A stretch of DNA of 64,000 bases from Lysinibacillus louembei. GTDB lineage: Bacteria; Bacillota; Bacilli; Bacillales_A; Planococcaceae. Both the position numbers and the translations under genes were made by a program. Location: positions 2,038,001 to 2,102,000 of the forward strand of contig NZ_CP137624.1 of NCBI RefSeq assembly GCF_033880585.1, given 5' to 3'. The notes beneath the pieces are model-generated. The model was not told where the DNA came from, made no database searches, and was given only the letters and a program-made list of their open reading frames with translations. Each line of letters starts with the position of its first letter. Positions within the stretch are counted from its first letter, which is position 1. Below, one piece after another: positions 52,250 to 61,953 of the stretch.

Positions 52250-53874
52250 AGTGTAACGACATCCTCACATGTAATGGCATTGCTCAATTGTTCCCGTGAT
52301 ATGCGGTGTGCTGCTGTTGTATAAAAGCTATTGCCACTATAAAATGCACGTGGCTCATCTTCTGACACGATGCTGCCATCGAAAAACAGGGCACATCTGC
52401 TGCTATATTGCGCTGAAAATTCAATATCATGTGTCACCATAATAATCGTCATCCCTTTTGCCTGCAAATTGTTCAAGATGTCTGCAAGCTCATTCTTTGC
52501 CTGTGCATCAAGTCCCTTTGTTGGCTCGTCCAGTAACAAAATTTTTGGTTCGATTAACAACAGCTTAGCGAGCGCTAGCTTTTGCTGCTCACCACCACTT
52601 AAATCATATGGATGGCGCTTGACTAGATGCGTCAATTGGAATAATTGAATCGTTTCCTGCATTTTTTCTTTCGTTATTTTATGTAAATGAGCCATATCCT
52701 CAAGCTCTTGCTGCACGGTTTTTTGGACAAATAATGTTTTAGGGTCCTGTGGCAGCAATGTTAAATAGTGTTGATATAATTGCTTATTACTATAGCTTTT
52801 TAATGGCTTATTAAATAAAGTGACCTTGCCACGATAAGGCTTTTGAAGCCCTGCTAAAATGGACAATACCGTGGATTTACCAGTTCCATTGCCACCGAGT
52901 ATTGTTAAAAACTCCTGCTCCTTTACTTGTAAATTGAAATGATAGATGATATCCTGCCCGTTTTTTTCATAGCGAAAGGCAATATCCCTTGCCTCCAATA
53001 CAATATTTTCTTTATTTTTCTGTATGATGGGAGGCAGCGTGATTGCGGGAACTTGTTGCTCCTTCAGCCAGCGCTGCCCTTCACGAATGGTCAAAGGAAT
53101 CAGTCCTTCACCATTCAATAAATGAAAAATTTTTGTGGCTGTCGGTAAAGCTGTAATCATTGCATGATTTGCTGGCAATGTCTTTAAAATTTCGCGTGGG
53201 GAACCATCAAATAAAATTGTTCCTTTATCCATTATCAGCACACGATCAGCGAGTGGAAGTACCTCCTCAAGGCGATGCTCAATCAAAATAATTGTAATGC
53301 CAAGCTCTTTGTTTAAGCGGTGCAATGTTTGAATAAATTCCAATGCTGCAATCGGGTCAAGCTGTGATGTCGGCTCGTCTAGCAGTAGTAATTTTGGCTG
53401 CATAACCATAATAGAGGCTAAATTTAATAATTGCTTTTGTCCGCCAGAAAGCTCAGTTGTCTTTTGATGGAACCATTTTTGAATGCCGAAAAAGTTAGCC
53501 ATTTCCGCTACTCTACGGCGAATTGTCGCTGAATTCACACCAAGACTTTCTAAGCCAAAGGCAAGCTCATGCCATACTTTATCTGTAACAATTTGATTAT
53601 CAGGATTTTGAAAAACATAGCCAATATTAGCTGCTGCCACTTCTGCATCGAGCTGCTCTAAATCACAGCCTTGATAAAAAATATGTCCTGTCCTGTCACC
53701 ATATGGGCATAGCTCACGCTTAAAATGACGTAGCAACGTGCTTTTGCCACAGCCAGATTGTCCGATGAATGCAATGAATTCACCTTGCTGAATCGTTAAA
53801 TCAATATTTTTTAATACGGGCTCTATCTCATTTGGATATGTAAAGCTTACATTGTCGATTTTAACGATCGCCAT
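52228..53874 (-). CDS. ECF transporter double ATP-binding protein (EcfA-EcfA' fusion)
   Basis: The 548-residue protein contains two ABC ATPase domains. The first has GQSGCGKST (about 38), LSGGQKQLLNLA (about 142) and LLLLDEPTSQLD; the second has GGNGTGKST (about 328), LSGGEQQKLALAK (about 425) and ILLLDEPTKGLD. It powers the ECF importer made with the adjacent T and S proteins (CbrU-like). It overlaps the T gene by 28 bases and the S gene by 22, so synthesis of the three is coupled. Confidence 0.9.
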   Translation of the reverse strand: MAIVKIDNVSFTYPNEIEPVLKNIDLTIQQGEFIAFIGQSGCGKSTLLRHFKRELCPYGDRTGHIFYQGCDLEQLDAEVAAANIGYVFQNPDNQIVTDKVWHELAFGLESLGVNSATIRRRVAEMANFFGIQKWFHQKTTELSGGQKQLLNLASIMVMQPKLLLLDEPTSQLDPIAALEFIQTLHRLNKELGITIILIEHRLEEVLPLADRVLIMDKGTILFDGSPREILKTLPANHAMITALPTATKIFHLLNGEGLIPLTIREGQRWLKEQQVPAITLPPIIQKNKENIVLEARDIAFRYEKNGQDIIYHFNLQVKEQEFLTILGGNGTGKSTVLSILAGLQKPYRGKVTLFNKPLKSYSNKQLYQHYLTLLPQDPKTLFVQKTVQQELEDMAHLHKITKEKMQETIQLFQLTHLVKRHPYDLSGGEQQKLALAKLLLIEPKILLLDEPTKGLDAQAKNELADILNNLQAKGMTIIMVTHDIEFSAQYSSRCALFFDGSIVSEDEPRAFYSGNSFYTTAAHRISREQLSNAITCEDVVTLCQKTCV

Positions 53875-54737
53875 TTGAACGCCTCCCTTATTTCGATAAT
53901 GAGTGGGATAGAGAGCAGCAGCAAGTAGCTACTGTAAAATAAAATGCTCCCAATATCCCATTTGAGTGCACTAAAGGTTGGATAAAAATAAAAGGATGTC
54001 GTACCAAGAAAGCCAGCAGCTAAATTCGTAAGAAAAAGCACTAAAATTATTGCTAAAACGACGCCATCACGACGTTCAAAGACAAACAATGAGAAGGCTG
54101 ATCGCTTCTTAATGCCATAGCCACGAGCCTTCATAGAATCCGCTGTATCAATCGCATTGTCCAATGCCCAAGTAATTAAAATAGATAGGATGCGTACGAT
54201 ACATTTAATTCGATGCCAAAGGGAACCAGCTGTATAATCCATCCCGATTACTTTTTGTGCTTGGACAATTTGTGCTAGCTGATGACGAAAGCGTGGCACT
54301 AAGCGCAATGAAATGGACAATGTAAGTGATAGGGCTGGCGATACCTTGCCGAATAAATAAATAAATTTATCGGATGTCATCACAGTGTTGTAGCTGCTAA
54401 ACCATAGCATTACTGCTACAAGCATTGTGGCAATGGCAAGTCCATACATAATGGCTTCTACAGTAACGGCATTGCCGTTTAAATAAAATAATTTAAGCTG
54501 TCCATTATGACTAATTAAAGGATTAATCATCGCCATTAGGAAAAACAGTGGTACATATAGCTTCCAATCCTTAAAAAACAATTGTCTACGCAATGCAATA
54601 TTTAAGCTGATTGCTGAAAAAATAGTGATAACTAAGTACACGGGGTGCATAAAAAACATGGATAAGCCAATTGCTACGACAAAAAAGGAAAAAAGCACGA
54701 TTGGGTGAAATGTTTCAAAGGCCTTCATTTTATTCAC
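53847..54737 (-). CDS. ECF transporter transmembrane protein (EcfT)
   Basis: The 296-residue T component has five to six membrane segments and the two coupling-helix motifs with A-R-G: the DSMKARGYG segment (about 202-210) is the clear one. It connects the S component to the ATPases (CbrV-like). An ATG at 54728 is the alternative start behind GCAGGTG. It overlaps the lipoprotein gene by 8 bases, tying the lipoprotein to the transporter. Confidence 0.85.
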   Translation of the reverse strand: MNKMKAFETFHPIVLFSFFVVAIGLSMFFMHPVYLVITIFSAISLNIALRRQLFFKDWKLYVPLFFLMAMINPLISHNGQLKLFYLNGNAVTVEAIMYGLAIATMLVAVMLWFSSYNTVMTSDKFIYLFGKVSPALSLTLSISLRLVPRFRHQLAQIVQAQKVIGMDYTAGSLWHRIKCIVRILSILITWALDNAIDTADSMKARGYGIKKRSAFSLFVFERRDGVVLAIILVLFLTNLAAGFLGTTSFYFYPTFSALKWDIGSILFYSSYLLLLSIPLIIEIREAFKWRSLKSTM

Positions 54738-55554
54738 CTGCCCAATAATGTCCTAGGTCGCGACCTAAATCGACTGTATAATGCCATTCGATGACGTCGC
54801 CATCTTGTAAAACATACTGACTGCATCCGTAATTAGGGAATACACCGTTGACGTTATACATCCACCCACTTAATTCACCTGCACTAAATTCATATAGATG
54901 GTTGATACCTTCTATATAAACACTACTATAAATGTTTTCATTTGCTCCCTGATATTCCATTTGGATTTTATGCTCCTTTGTAGCACGCTGTAATATATCC
55001 CAAACGGTATCATTTTCAGATAACAGCTCATAGGTCGTCGGCTTTAAAATAACACCGCTTTTCGGCACATATTTTTCGCTTTGCAGAGCTGGGTCTAGTA
55101 AATCCCAATGCTGAAGTAATGTATCAACACGAATTGCAATCGTTACAGTGCGCTTTTGTGGTGCAGGCTCCTGCGTTTTTTCTACTTTTTTTTCTTTAGG
55201 CTTTTCAGCTGGTTGTTTCGTTTGGTTGTTTGGCTCTATTTTTGTACTTGGTGTTTTTGTAACTTCCTGTTTTTTTTCTGTTACCGGTTTTTCTTCCTTT
55301 TGCGTTTCAGGCTGTGTTTTTTGTTCCTTTACTTGCTCTTTAGGCTGTTCCTCTTTTGCAGGTTCCTTGACCTCTTCCTGTTCAGCAGGTTCAGGCTCAA
55401 TCGGCTCTGGTTCTTCTGGCTGCGAAGGGGAGGGAGGCGTAATGCTTTGCTCCTCCTCCTGCATTTTTTCAAATTCCTCAACGGATTGAAGGCCACAAGC
55501 AGCTAAAAATATAACGACTAGTGTTAGCAATAAAACATGTACAGTTTTTTTCAT
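54730..55554 (-). CDS. DUF4430 (transcobalamin C-terminal-like) lipoprotein
   Basis: The 274-residue protein is a lipoprotein: the lipobox LAAC puts Cys at about residue 20. A long Pro/Glu/Lys/Gln-rich linker (about 25-140) acts as a spacer through the wall. The C-terminal domain (about 145-274) is DUF4430, with LSGWMYNVNGVFPNYGCSQYVLQDGDVIEWHYTVDLG at its end. This fold matches the C-terminal half of human intrinsic factor and transcobalamin. It probably hands cobalamin from the surface proteins to the ECF transporter next door. It follows the toroid-SLH gene by 1 base. Confidence 0.85.
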   Translation of the reverse strand: MKKTVHVLLLTLVVIFLAACGLQSVEEFEKMQEEEQSITPPSPSQPEEPEPIEPEPAEQEEVKEPAKEEQPKEQVKEQKTQPETQKEEKPVTEKKQEVTKTPSTKIEPNNQTKQPAEKPKEKKVEKTQEPAPQKRTVTIAIRVDTLLQHWDLLDPALQSEKYVPKSGVILKPTTYELLSENDTVWDILQRATKEHKIQMEYQGANENIYSSVYIEGINHLYEFSAGELSGWMYNVNGVFPNYGCSQYVLQDGDVIEWHYTVDLGRDLGHYWAGE

Positions 55555-55555
55555 T

Positions 55556-57094
55556 TTATTGCTCCACTACCTTTAAGAAATTGACATACATTTTTGCTGC
55601 ATGTGCACGGGTAATGGAATTAGTAGGATGAAATGAACCATCTGCGCCCTGTGCAATGTCAAAATTATATAAGAATGTAATAGCTTGCTGTGATTTCTCA
55701 GATAATTGTGCAATATCCTTTAAAGGTGCTATTTGAGCAGCTGTATAAGCTTTGCCTGTTTGATGTGCATAGGCATTTGCTAGCATAACCGCTAACTCCT
55801 CACGTGAAATAGGGGAGGATGGTGAAAATTTATTAGATTTTCCTACTAATAAATTAGCCTCATAAGCTGCTGCAATTTCTCGTTTTGTTTCATCATTGTA
55901 TGCGCTAATATCTGTAAATGGTGTGCTGCTAGTGCTTGTTAATTGAAGCGCACGCACTAAAATGGATACAGCTTGTACACGTGTTAAGCTGTTGTTTGGT
56001 TTAAAGGTATTGTCCTCATAGCCTTTTAATAAGCCCCTTGCAACAGCTGCTTCGATATCAGCCTTTGCCCAATGTGATTGCACATCCTTAAAGCTCACTT
56101 TTGAAGTAGGGGGGGCAGGCTTGTTTGGTTGCTCAGGTGTAGATGGCTGTTTTTTTGTATCTGACATATCGTACAGCTTCGTTTTGCCTGCAACTAGTCG
56201 ATTATACGCTGCGAGTGTATAAGCTGCCTGCTCGGTTGCCATCCCGTTTGCTGCTGTTTCAGTTAATGCATGCTTGAAGCCACCATCCTTTGCATTATAA
56301 AAGGAAAAGAAGCTATTGAATGTGCTGTTAAAGCGTTGATCCTTGCTGACATCGATGTTTAAGCTGGAAAGTGCTGTAATAACTTGTGCGGCACTCTCGA
56401 TATTGGTAACACCCCAGCTTTGATAGCTGCCGTTTGCCTGTTGTAATTTTTGCAATGTGTTCAAAGCTTTATCGATAGATGTCTTTACATCTTGTCGATC
56501 TTTATATGTAGAAAGTGCTTGAAGTGCCATTGCTGTCATATCAGGGTCTGCCTTTGTTCCAGATAAATCCCAGCCACCATCAGGCAATTGTTTAGCTAAT
56601 ATATGCTGAATGAGCTTTTCACGTGTCGTCGTAGCGGTTTTAGGTAGCTCAAAACCCCATGTATCTAAAGCAATTAAAGCAAAGTAGGCGCCATTCGAAC
56701 CTTGCCATACGACTTTATCAAAATCGCTTAGCTTTTCTACTAAATTATAGCCACCTACATTGGTAGGGTCTTTGCCGATTGCTGTTAGAGCAATAATTAA
56801 ACGTGAGTACTCAGTGTACTTACGGCTGTGTAATTCACCTTTAACAGATTGGACATGCTTGACAACATTGTCATAATATTTATCATAGTAATCTTTCGGA
56901 ACCTTGTATTCACCACGAGCAAGTGCAATAATAAACCACTCATTGCCAAACGTAGGGTTCGGTGCTTTCGTTACCATGTAATTTCCAGTTGTTTGATAAG
57001 CTTCTATAGCTGAAACATTTTGAGCAGAAACAGGTGATACAATTAATATTAAGGCATATAGCATCACGAGAAGCATGGATAATTTTTGCTTCAT
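55556..57094 (-). CDS. Secreted alpha/alpha-toroid protein with three SLH domains
   Basis: The 512-residue protein has a signal peptide (about 1-24, ending VSA), a prenyltransferase/squalene cyclase-like alpha/alpha toroid (about 28-310) and three SLH domains (about 333-512). The toroid includes repeats such as GANGAYFALIALDTWGFELP, QLPDGGWDLSGTKADPDMTAMALQALS and NIESAAQVITALSSL, as in the N-terminal domain of eukaryotic cobalamin carriers. It lacks a DUF4430 domain, so the missing half may be the lipoprotein encoded next. It is about 50-60% similar by eye to the toroid of the 1311-residue protein. Confidence 0.85.
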   Translation of the reverse strand: MKQKLSMLLVMLYALILIVSPVSAQNVSAIEAYQTTGNYMVTKAPNPTFGNEWFIIALARGEYKVPKDYYDKYYDNVVKHVQSVKGELHSRKYTEYSRLIIALTAIGKDPTNVGGYNLVEKLSDFDKVVWQGSNGAYFALIALDTWGFELPKTATTTREKLIQHILAKQLPDGGWDLSGTKADPDMTAMALQALSTYKDRQDVKTSIDKALNTLQKLQQANGSYQSWGVTNIESAAQVITALSSLNIDVSKDQRFNSTFNSFFSFYNAKDGGFKHALTETAANGMATEQAAYTLAAYNRLVAGKTKLYDMSDTKKQPSTPEQPNKPAPPTSKVSFKDVQSHWAKADIEAAVARGLLKGYEDNTFKPNNSLTRVQAVSILVRALQLTSTSSTPFTDISAYNDETKREIAAAYEANLLVGKSNKFSPSSPISREELAVMLANAYAHQTGKAYTAAQIAPLKDIAQLSEKSQQAITFLYNFDIAQGADGSFHPTNSITRAHAAKMYVNFLKVVEQ

Positions 57095-57120
57095 TATATA
57101 ACCTCCATTCTACGAAAAGG

Positions 57121-57155
57121 TACTAACCCAAATGCAAGAAGCCTTTGGGTTAGTA
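57121..57155 (-). terminator. Intercistronic hairpin between the two SLH genes
   Basis: TACTAACCCAAA and TTTGGGTTAGTA pair perfectly. No T-run follows directly, so it may act in mRNA processing or partial termination within the B12 operon. Confidence 0.6.
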
Positions 57156-57162
57156 TAGAAAT

Positions 57163-60100
57163 TTACATCATCTCTGCAATAATTAACGTACGTTTTAAAA
57201 TTTTAGCTGTTTGTCCACGCGTTAATGAAGCACCTGGATCAAAGGAGCCATCCTCTTTACCTGTCATAATATCAAGGCTGTTTAATAGCTCAATATACGG
57301 TAAGTATTCCGGGCTAATATTGCTGCTATCAGTGAAATCAACTTGGCCGTTAGCTTTTACATCTACCTTGACATAATCTAAAATACGAGCCATAAAGGCA
57401 GCAGCTTGTTGGCGTGTAATTGGTGCCTCTGGATTGAATGTAGAAGCAGTTGTTCCTTTCGTAATGCCCGCTTCAAATAATGCTTGAATATCCGACTCAT
57501 ACCATTTACCTTGTGTATCGCTAAATGGATTTTCACCAGTTGACTGTAAGCCAAGTGAGCGACTAATTAAAGCGGCAAATTGTGCACGTGTAATTGGTTT
57601 ATTCGGCTCAAACGTTTCTGATGTTGTGCCTTGAATGACGAGTCGGTTCGCTAAAAACTCAATTTCATCTTTGTTCGCTAAATTTGCAATATCATTAAAG
57701 GTTGCTGAACGCTCTGCAATAACAAATGTGCCGCTTGTTTTAGTAAATACGACAATTTCCCCGTTCACTACTTGATGTGGAACAGGCTTATATGCACCGC
57801 CGACAAGCTGTAAAACAACACTGTTAGCTTTTACATTCTTAGCAGGTAAAGTTACTTTTAAATATTCATTACCTAAAGAAATTGGCTTGACTCTACCTTG
57901 CGCTGTTTCAATACCAAATGAAATAGTAAATTGTTTATTGTCGATATCTTTTGTAACAGAGGCGCTAATTTGCTCACCATCTGCTAATGTCATTGTATTG
58001 AATGTGGACATTGGGATTTCTAATTTGAAATTATCATCACTTTGAATAATAAGCTTTTGAATATTTTTCTCACGATATTGTTGAAGGTTTTCTTGTGTAA
58101 TCAGTGCTTTATTTTCATTACCTTCAATTGTAATTTCAACGACTGTCTTATTTTGTGGCTGCTCTGTATCTGTCTTAGGTACAGTATGTTCTGCAATACA
58201 TTGCTCATCGCCTTCAGGGCATAGCTTTGCAATACACTCTGTATCACCCTCGGCACATGTAGCATCACCTGCTGCGCCACCAGCACCATTTTCGATACCA
58301 TCGACATAGCCGCCAGTATCTTTCCCTAAATCTATTGTATAAACCCATTCAACAACATCGTTCGGAGATAGAACGTAGCTTGCTGCTGAATAAGAAGGGA
58401 AGACACCATTTACACGATACATCCAACCACTTAAAGGACCACGATCAAATTCATAAAGCCCAGCGATCCCATCAATATAGACACCAAGCTCCGTTTGGCG
58501 ATAACTTAATGCAATCCCATTGTCATCTGTTGCTCTTTTTAAAGCATCAAAGGCTGTTTCACCAGCAAATACTTTTGTTGCTGTTGGCTTTAACGGTACT
58601 TCAGATGATGAAATTCGGATGGATACCGTGGCATAGCCAATTGGTTCTTTGTCTGATGGAACGGAAGGCTGATTTCCATTGTTGTCAGGAGGGGAAGGCT
58701 CCTCGTCATCATCACCATCGCCATCCTCAGGTGTAGAAGGTCGATCTTTTGTATCGGACATATCATAAAGCGCTGTTTGACCGCTTAGTAGACGGTTGTA
58801 GGCTGCTAATGAGTAACCGACCTGTACTGTTGCCATGCCATTGGCTTTATTTTGGCTATAGCTATGTTTAAAGCCGCCATCGTCTGATTGGTATGTCATA
58901 ATATTAGAAATCACTTTGTTAAAACGTTCATCTTTATTTACATCAATTCCTAAGCTTACAAGTGCTGTTACAACTTGAGCAGCACTTTCAGGGTTTTCAA
59001 CCCCTTTGACTACAGAATAATCAGCAGATTTATAGCCACCATTAGGTAATTGCATTGCTGCTAGCTTGTCTACTGCTCGATTAATTACTTCTTGTACTTT
59101 CGTATTACTTTGATAATATGGTGCAAGTGCTTGTAGCGTCATCCCTGTTACGTCTGCGTCATCATTACTACCACTTAATGCAAAGCCCCCAGCGCCTTTA
59201 ATTTCCTTCGATAAAATATAATCTATTAATTTATCTCGTGTTGTAGTTGCTGTTTCAGGCAAATCGAATGCCCAAGTATCAAGGGCAATCAATGAATAAA
59301 CTGCGGAGTTTATGCCAGGACTTATAGCAAAATTATAATCTGTTAACTTTTCTACCAGATTGTAACCACCAACATCTCTAGGATCTTTGCCAATTGCAGT
59401 AAGTGCAATAATTACTCGAGACCAATCTGTTGATTGGCTACCTATTTTCCCATTTGTTGTTTTTACATGTTTTACGAGATTGCTATAATATTGCTCATAA
59501 TAATCTTTATATTTATCAGAATTGTCACCACGAGCTAATGTTAAAATTGTCCATTCTGACCCATAAGTAGGTATAGCTGAGCTTGATGATAAATAATTGG
59601 CAACAGCATGATAGGCATCGACTGTAGGAGGTTGCAATTCTATTAAACGTTTTTGTAAAGCCTCTAATTTTGCGTAGTTTGTGACACGAGTTTTAAACTC
59701 ATCTAGCAATTGGTCATAGGCCTGTTGTGCCTCAATTACTTTTGGTCGGTCAGCCCAAACTAAGGCTTCTAAAGATGGTAATGCATTAATCTTTGTGATG
59801 ACTTGGTTAATATCACCTTCTGCATTTATTATTTGCTCTTTTTTTATAAGATCATCATAGTTTGAAACATTATTTTGTAAACTTTTTGGATTTAAACTAT
59901 TGTAGGCAGCCTTTGCGGTAGCTAATTGCTCTTTTGCTGATGTGCTATCTATATCAATAGCGTCAATTAATAGCTCTACATATCGAACTTCTTTATCAAA
60001 TAGTTCTTGTTTATTACTTACGCTATTATTATTTCGATATGTTGTTGGTAGAATATTATATTTTTTTCTTGCATAATCTAGCTGCTCTTTTATTGTCGTA

Positions 60101-61098
60101 TTAATTGTTAGCTCTTCTATTTTAGGAAGCGCATTGATAGCCAGGTAAGCATATTTAACTTCTTTAGCTATCAAATTGTCATTAAATGCAAGGATCTCTG
60201 AATCTGTAACTTTCCTATAGCCAGAAGTTTTAATCAAGGTACTATATTTTTCACGAATAGTATCTAATTTACTATTTACTTCCTCACTTAAAGAAGTCAT
60301 TTCCTCAGGAGTAGGTAAATCATTGTTAGGGTCCTGCATATACAATTTGAAATAGGTAATTTCTTTTTCTAATAACATAGTGAAGTAAGGTAGTTTACCT
60401 GCTGTTATCAATAAAGTACGAGCAGGCGCTTTTACTTTACTATCTAGCTCTCTTGCTTGCAGTAAGAGCTGATATGTTGTCTCATCAGCACTTGTAATTG
60501 GCGGAAGGGCTAGGATAAAATCTATAGCTTCGCGAGCTTCAGGGGAAATAACATATGCTGTGATTGCTTTAGTATTAGTACCTAATTTAGCAGTAATGAT
60601 TGTTTCGCCAATTGCCTTAGCTGTTACTAATCCATTATCAACAGTTGCAACTCCAGAATTACTTGAAGTCCATTCAATTGATGCACTGTCCTCTGTTGTT
60701 GAAGTAGTTGCTATCAGTTCAAATGTCTCAGCTACTTGTAATAGTAACGGTTCTTCTATATTTAATTGAATATCGCTAACTGACAGAGGAGAGATCTCCA
60801 TAAATGGAGTAATTGTTGCATCATTTAATTGTATTGGCTGTTCTAGTTCAGCTAATTCAAATGCATGATCCTGCTCTGTTGAATCTTCTAATTTTTTTTC
60901 ATTATCAGGTTCTGTCGTATTATCTTGTTTAGTTGAATCATCAAGATGCTGTTCACTAATATTATGAGCATTCTCACTATTCAGCGCGCCTGTTTCTCCT
61001 TCAAAATGCTGTGCCTTGATTACACTAGCCGGAGAGAATAGCGATAACACTAAAATAAAGACAAGCGCTATATGTAGCTGTTTTTTCCATATAGCCAT
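57163..61098 (-). CDS. Giant surface protein: Big2, helical repeats, alpha/alpha toroid, DUF4430 and three SLH domains
   Basis: The 1311-residue protein has a signal peptide (about 1-29), an acidic stretch and a Big2-type Ig domain (about 105-180, with IEWTSSNSGVATVDNGLVTAKAIGETIITA). A helical spacer (about 185-495) leads to an alpha/alpha toroid (about 500-775, with GGFALSGSNDDADVTGMTLQALAPY and PESAAQVVTALVSLGID). After a Pro/Asp linker come a DUF4430 domain (about 815-920, with LSGWMYRVNGVFPSY and VVEWVYTIDLGKD), a Cys-containing loop, a beta region and three SLH domains (about 1130-1308). Toroid plus DUF4430 is the domain order of eukaryotic transcobalamin. It is probably a surface cobalamin-binding protein. 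Confidence 0.87.
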   Translation of the reverse strand: MAIWKKQLHIALVFILVLSLFSPASVIKAQHFEGETGALNSENAHNISEQHLDDSTKQDNTTEPDNEKKLEDSTEQDHAFELAELEQPIQLNDATITPFMEISPLSVSDIQLNIEEPLLLQVAETFELIATTSTTEDSASIEWTSSNSGVATVDNGLVTAKAIGETIITAKLGTNTKAITAYVISPEAREAIDFILALPPITSADETTYQLLLQARELDSKVKAPARTLLITAGKLPYFTMLLEKEITYFKLYMQDPNNDLPTPEEMTSLSEEVNSKLDTIREKYSTLIKTSGYRKVTDSEILAFNDNLIAKEVKYAYLAINALPKIEELTINTTIKEQLDYARKKYNILPTTYRNNNSVSNKQELFDKEVRYVELLIDAIDIDSTSAKEQLATAKAAYNSLNPKSLQNNVSNYDDLIKKEQIINAEGDINQVITKINALPSLEALVWADRPKVIEAQQAYDQLLDEFKTRVTNYAKLEALQKRLIELQPPTVDAYHAVANYLSSSSAIPTYGSEWTILTLARGDNSDKYKDYYEQYYSNLVKHVKTTNGKIGSQSTDWSRVIIALTAIGKDPRDVGGYNLVEKLTDYNFAISPGINSAVYSLIALDTWAFDLPETATTTRDKLIDYILSKEIKGAGGFALSGSNDDADVTGMTLQALAPYYQSNTKVQEVINRAVDKLAAMQLPNGGYKSADYSVVKGVENPESAAQVVTALVSLGIDVNKDERFNKVISNIMTYQSDDGGFKHSYSQNKANGMATVQVGYSLAAYNRLLSGQTALYDMSDTKDRPSTPEDGDGDDDEEPSPPDNNGNQPSVPSDKEPIGYATVSIRISSSEVPLKPTATKVFAGETAFDALKRATDDNGIALSYRQTELGVYIDGIAGLYEFDRGPLSGWMYRVNGVFPSYSAASYVLSPNDVVEWVYTIDLGKDTGGYVDGIENGAGGAAGDATCAEGDTECIAKLCPEGDEQCIAEHTVPKTDTEQPQNKTVVEITIEGNENKALITQENLQQYREKNIQKLIIQSDDNFKLEIPMSTFNTMTLADGEQISASVTKDIDNKQFTISFGIETAQGRVKPISLGNEYLKVTLPAKNVKANSVVLQLVGGAYKPVPHQVVNGEIVVFTKTSGTFVIAERSATFNDIANLANKDEIEFLANRLVIQGTTSETFEPNKPITRAQFAALISRSLGLQSTGENPFSDTQGKWYESDIQALFEAGITKGTTASTFNPEAPITRQQAAAFMARILDYVKVDVKANGQVDFTDSSNISPEYLPYIELLNSLDIMTGKEDGSFDPGASLTRGQTAKILKRTLIIAEMM

Positions 61099-61127
61099 TA
61101 AAAAGCCACTCCTTTATAAATAGTTAA

Positions 61128-61163
61128 ATACTGATAAGGGGAAATGCTTCCTCTTATCAGTAT
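61128..61163 (-). terminator. Intercistronic hairpin after the first DUF4430 gene
   Basis: ATACTGATAAG and CTTATCAGTAT, extended by GGAA and TTCC, form a long stem in the 77-base gap. It may reduce expression of the downstream genes relative to the first. Confidence 0.6.
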
Positions 61164-61175
61164 CAATTTACTTCC

Positions 61176-61895
61176 TTATTTCACTTCTACTTCAAGCGGC
61201 TCACTTGCTGAGCTACCGAATAAAGCATTGGCAGAGGCAGTAATGGTAATCGTGCCTGCTTGCGCTTGACCTGCAAATGTAATCACAACTTGTTGGTCAG
61301 TATTTACAGTAACAGACTGCGCTGTTAATGCCGTTGTACCAGTATTAATTGTCCAGTTTGCTAAATTAGTGACACCTGGTGTTACAAATAAATCACCAGT
61401 TAAATCTACTGTAACAGTAGGATTGTTATCATTTATGGCAACTGTACTTGTTGTTTGTAATTTAGCCCATGTAGTGTAATAAATATGAACTACATCATCA
61501 GGCTCTAATACGTAATCTGCCAAGCCATCATTAGGGCTGATGTTATTTACTGTATACACCCAGCCATCCCAACCGTTTAAGCTACCTGCAGCACGTCCAT
61601 CAATTGATTGGAGATATGGGCCATATTGAGTAGAAACTACTACATAAGGAATACCCTCGTTATCTAACACTTGTTCTACAAGCTCTAGTGCTGTTGTTCC
61701 TTCTGCAACTGTTGCTGTCGTTAACCCTAAAATTTCATCATCCAAGCCATCAATCGATAATTCAACATCAAACGTTGTTGATTGTAGCTCCTGACTTACA
61801 GGCTGTAATACTGCTGCACTAGCTGTTGGTGATACGAGCGCAAATGCTAAAAGCAATGCAAACGCTAAATGCCACCATTTTTTGAATTGAACCAT
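61176..61895 (-). CDS. Secreted DUF4430 protein, first gene of the B12-regulated operon
   Basis: The 239-residue protein has a signal peptide (about 1-27, ending ASA) and a DUF4430 domain (about 42-150). The domain shows TALELVEQVLDNEGIPYVV, then LNGWDGWVYTVNNISPNDGLADYVLEPDDVVHIYY. A C-terminal Ig-like beta domain (about 155-239) follows. No anchor is seen, so it may be released or bind other surface proteins, like a soluble B12-binding haptocorrin-type carrier. It starts behind AGGAGG and is the gene nearest the riboswitch. Confidence 0.82.
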   Translation of the reverse strand: MVQFKKWWHLAFALLLAFALVSPTASAAVLQPVSQELQSTTFDVELSIDGLDDEILGLTTATVAEGTTALELVEQVLDNEGIPYVVVSTQYGPYLQSIDGRAAGSLNGWDGWVYTVNNISPNDGLADYVLEPDDVVHIYYTTWAKLQTTSTVAINDNNPTVTVDLTGDLFVTPGVTNLANWTINTGTTALTAQSVTVNTDQQVVITFAGQAQAGTITITASANALFGSSASEPLEVEVK

Positions 61896-61953
61896 TTACA
61901 AAACCTCCTAAATTTTTTATTTCGTGAATGTTCTTGCAATTAACTCGAAAATA

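Noticed and set aside
55148-55506. Plus-strand frames of about 115 codons rich in Phe, Cys, Ser or Leu
   Set aside because: They are antisense to the Pro/Glu/Lys-rich linker of the DUF4430 lipoprotein, whose codons give such compositions in reverse.
55556-57094. The toroid-SLH protein as a terpene cyclase or prenyltransferase
   Set aside because: It is secreted and wall-anchored, lacks an obvious DDTAE-type or zinc-binding catalytic motif, and lies in a B12-regulated operon.
61128-61163. A full terminator ending the first transcript of the B12 operon
   Set aside because: No T-run follows the stem closely and the same-strand genes continue, so I list it as an intercistronic hairpin of uncertain strength.
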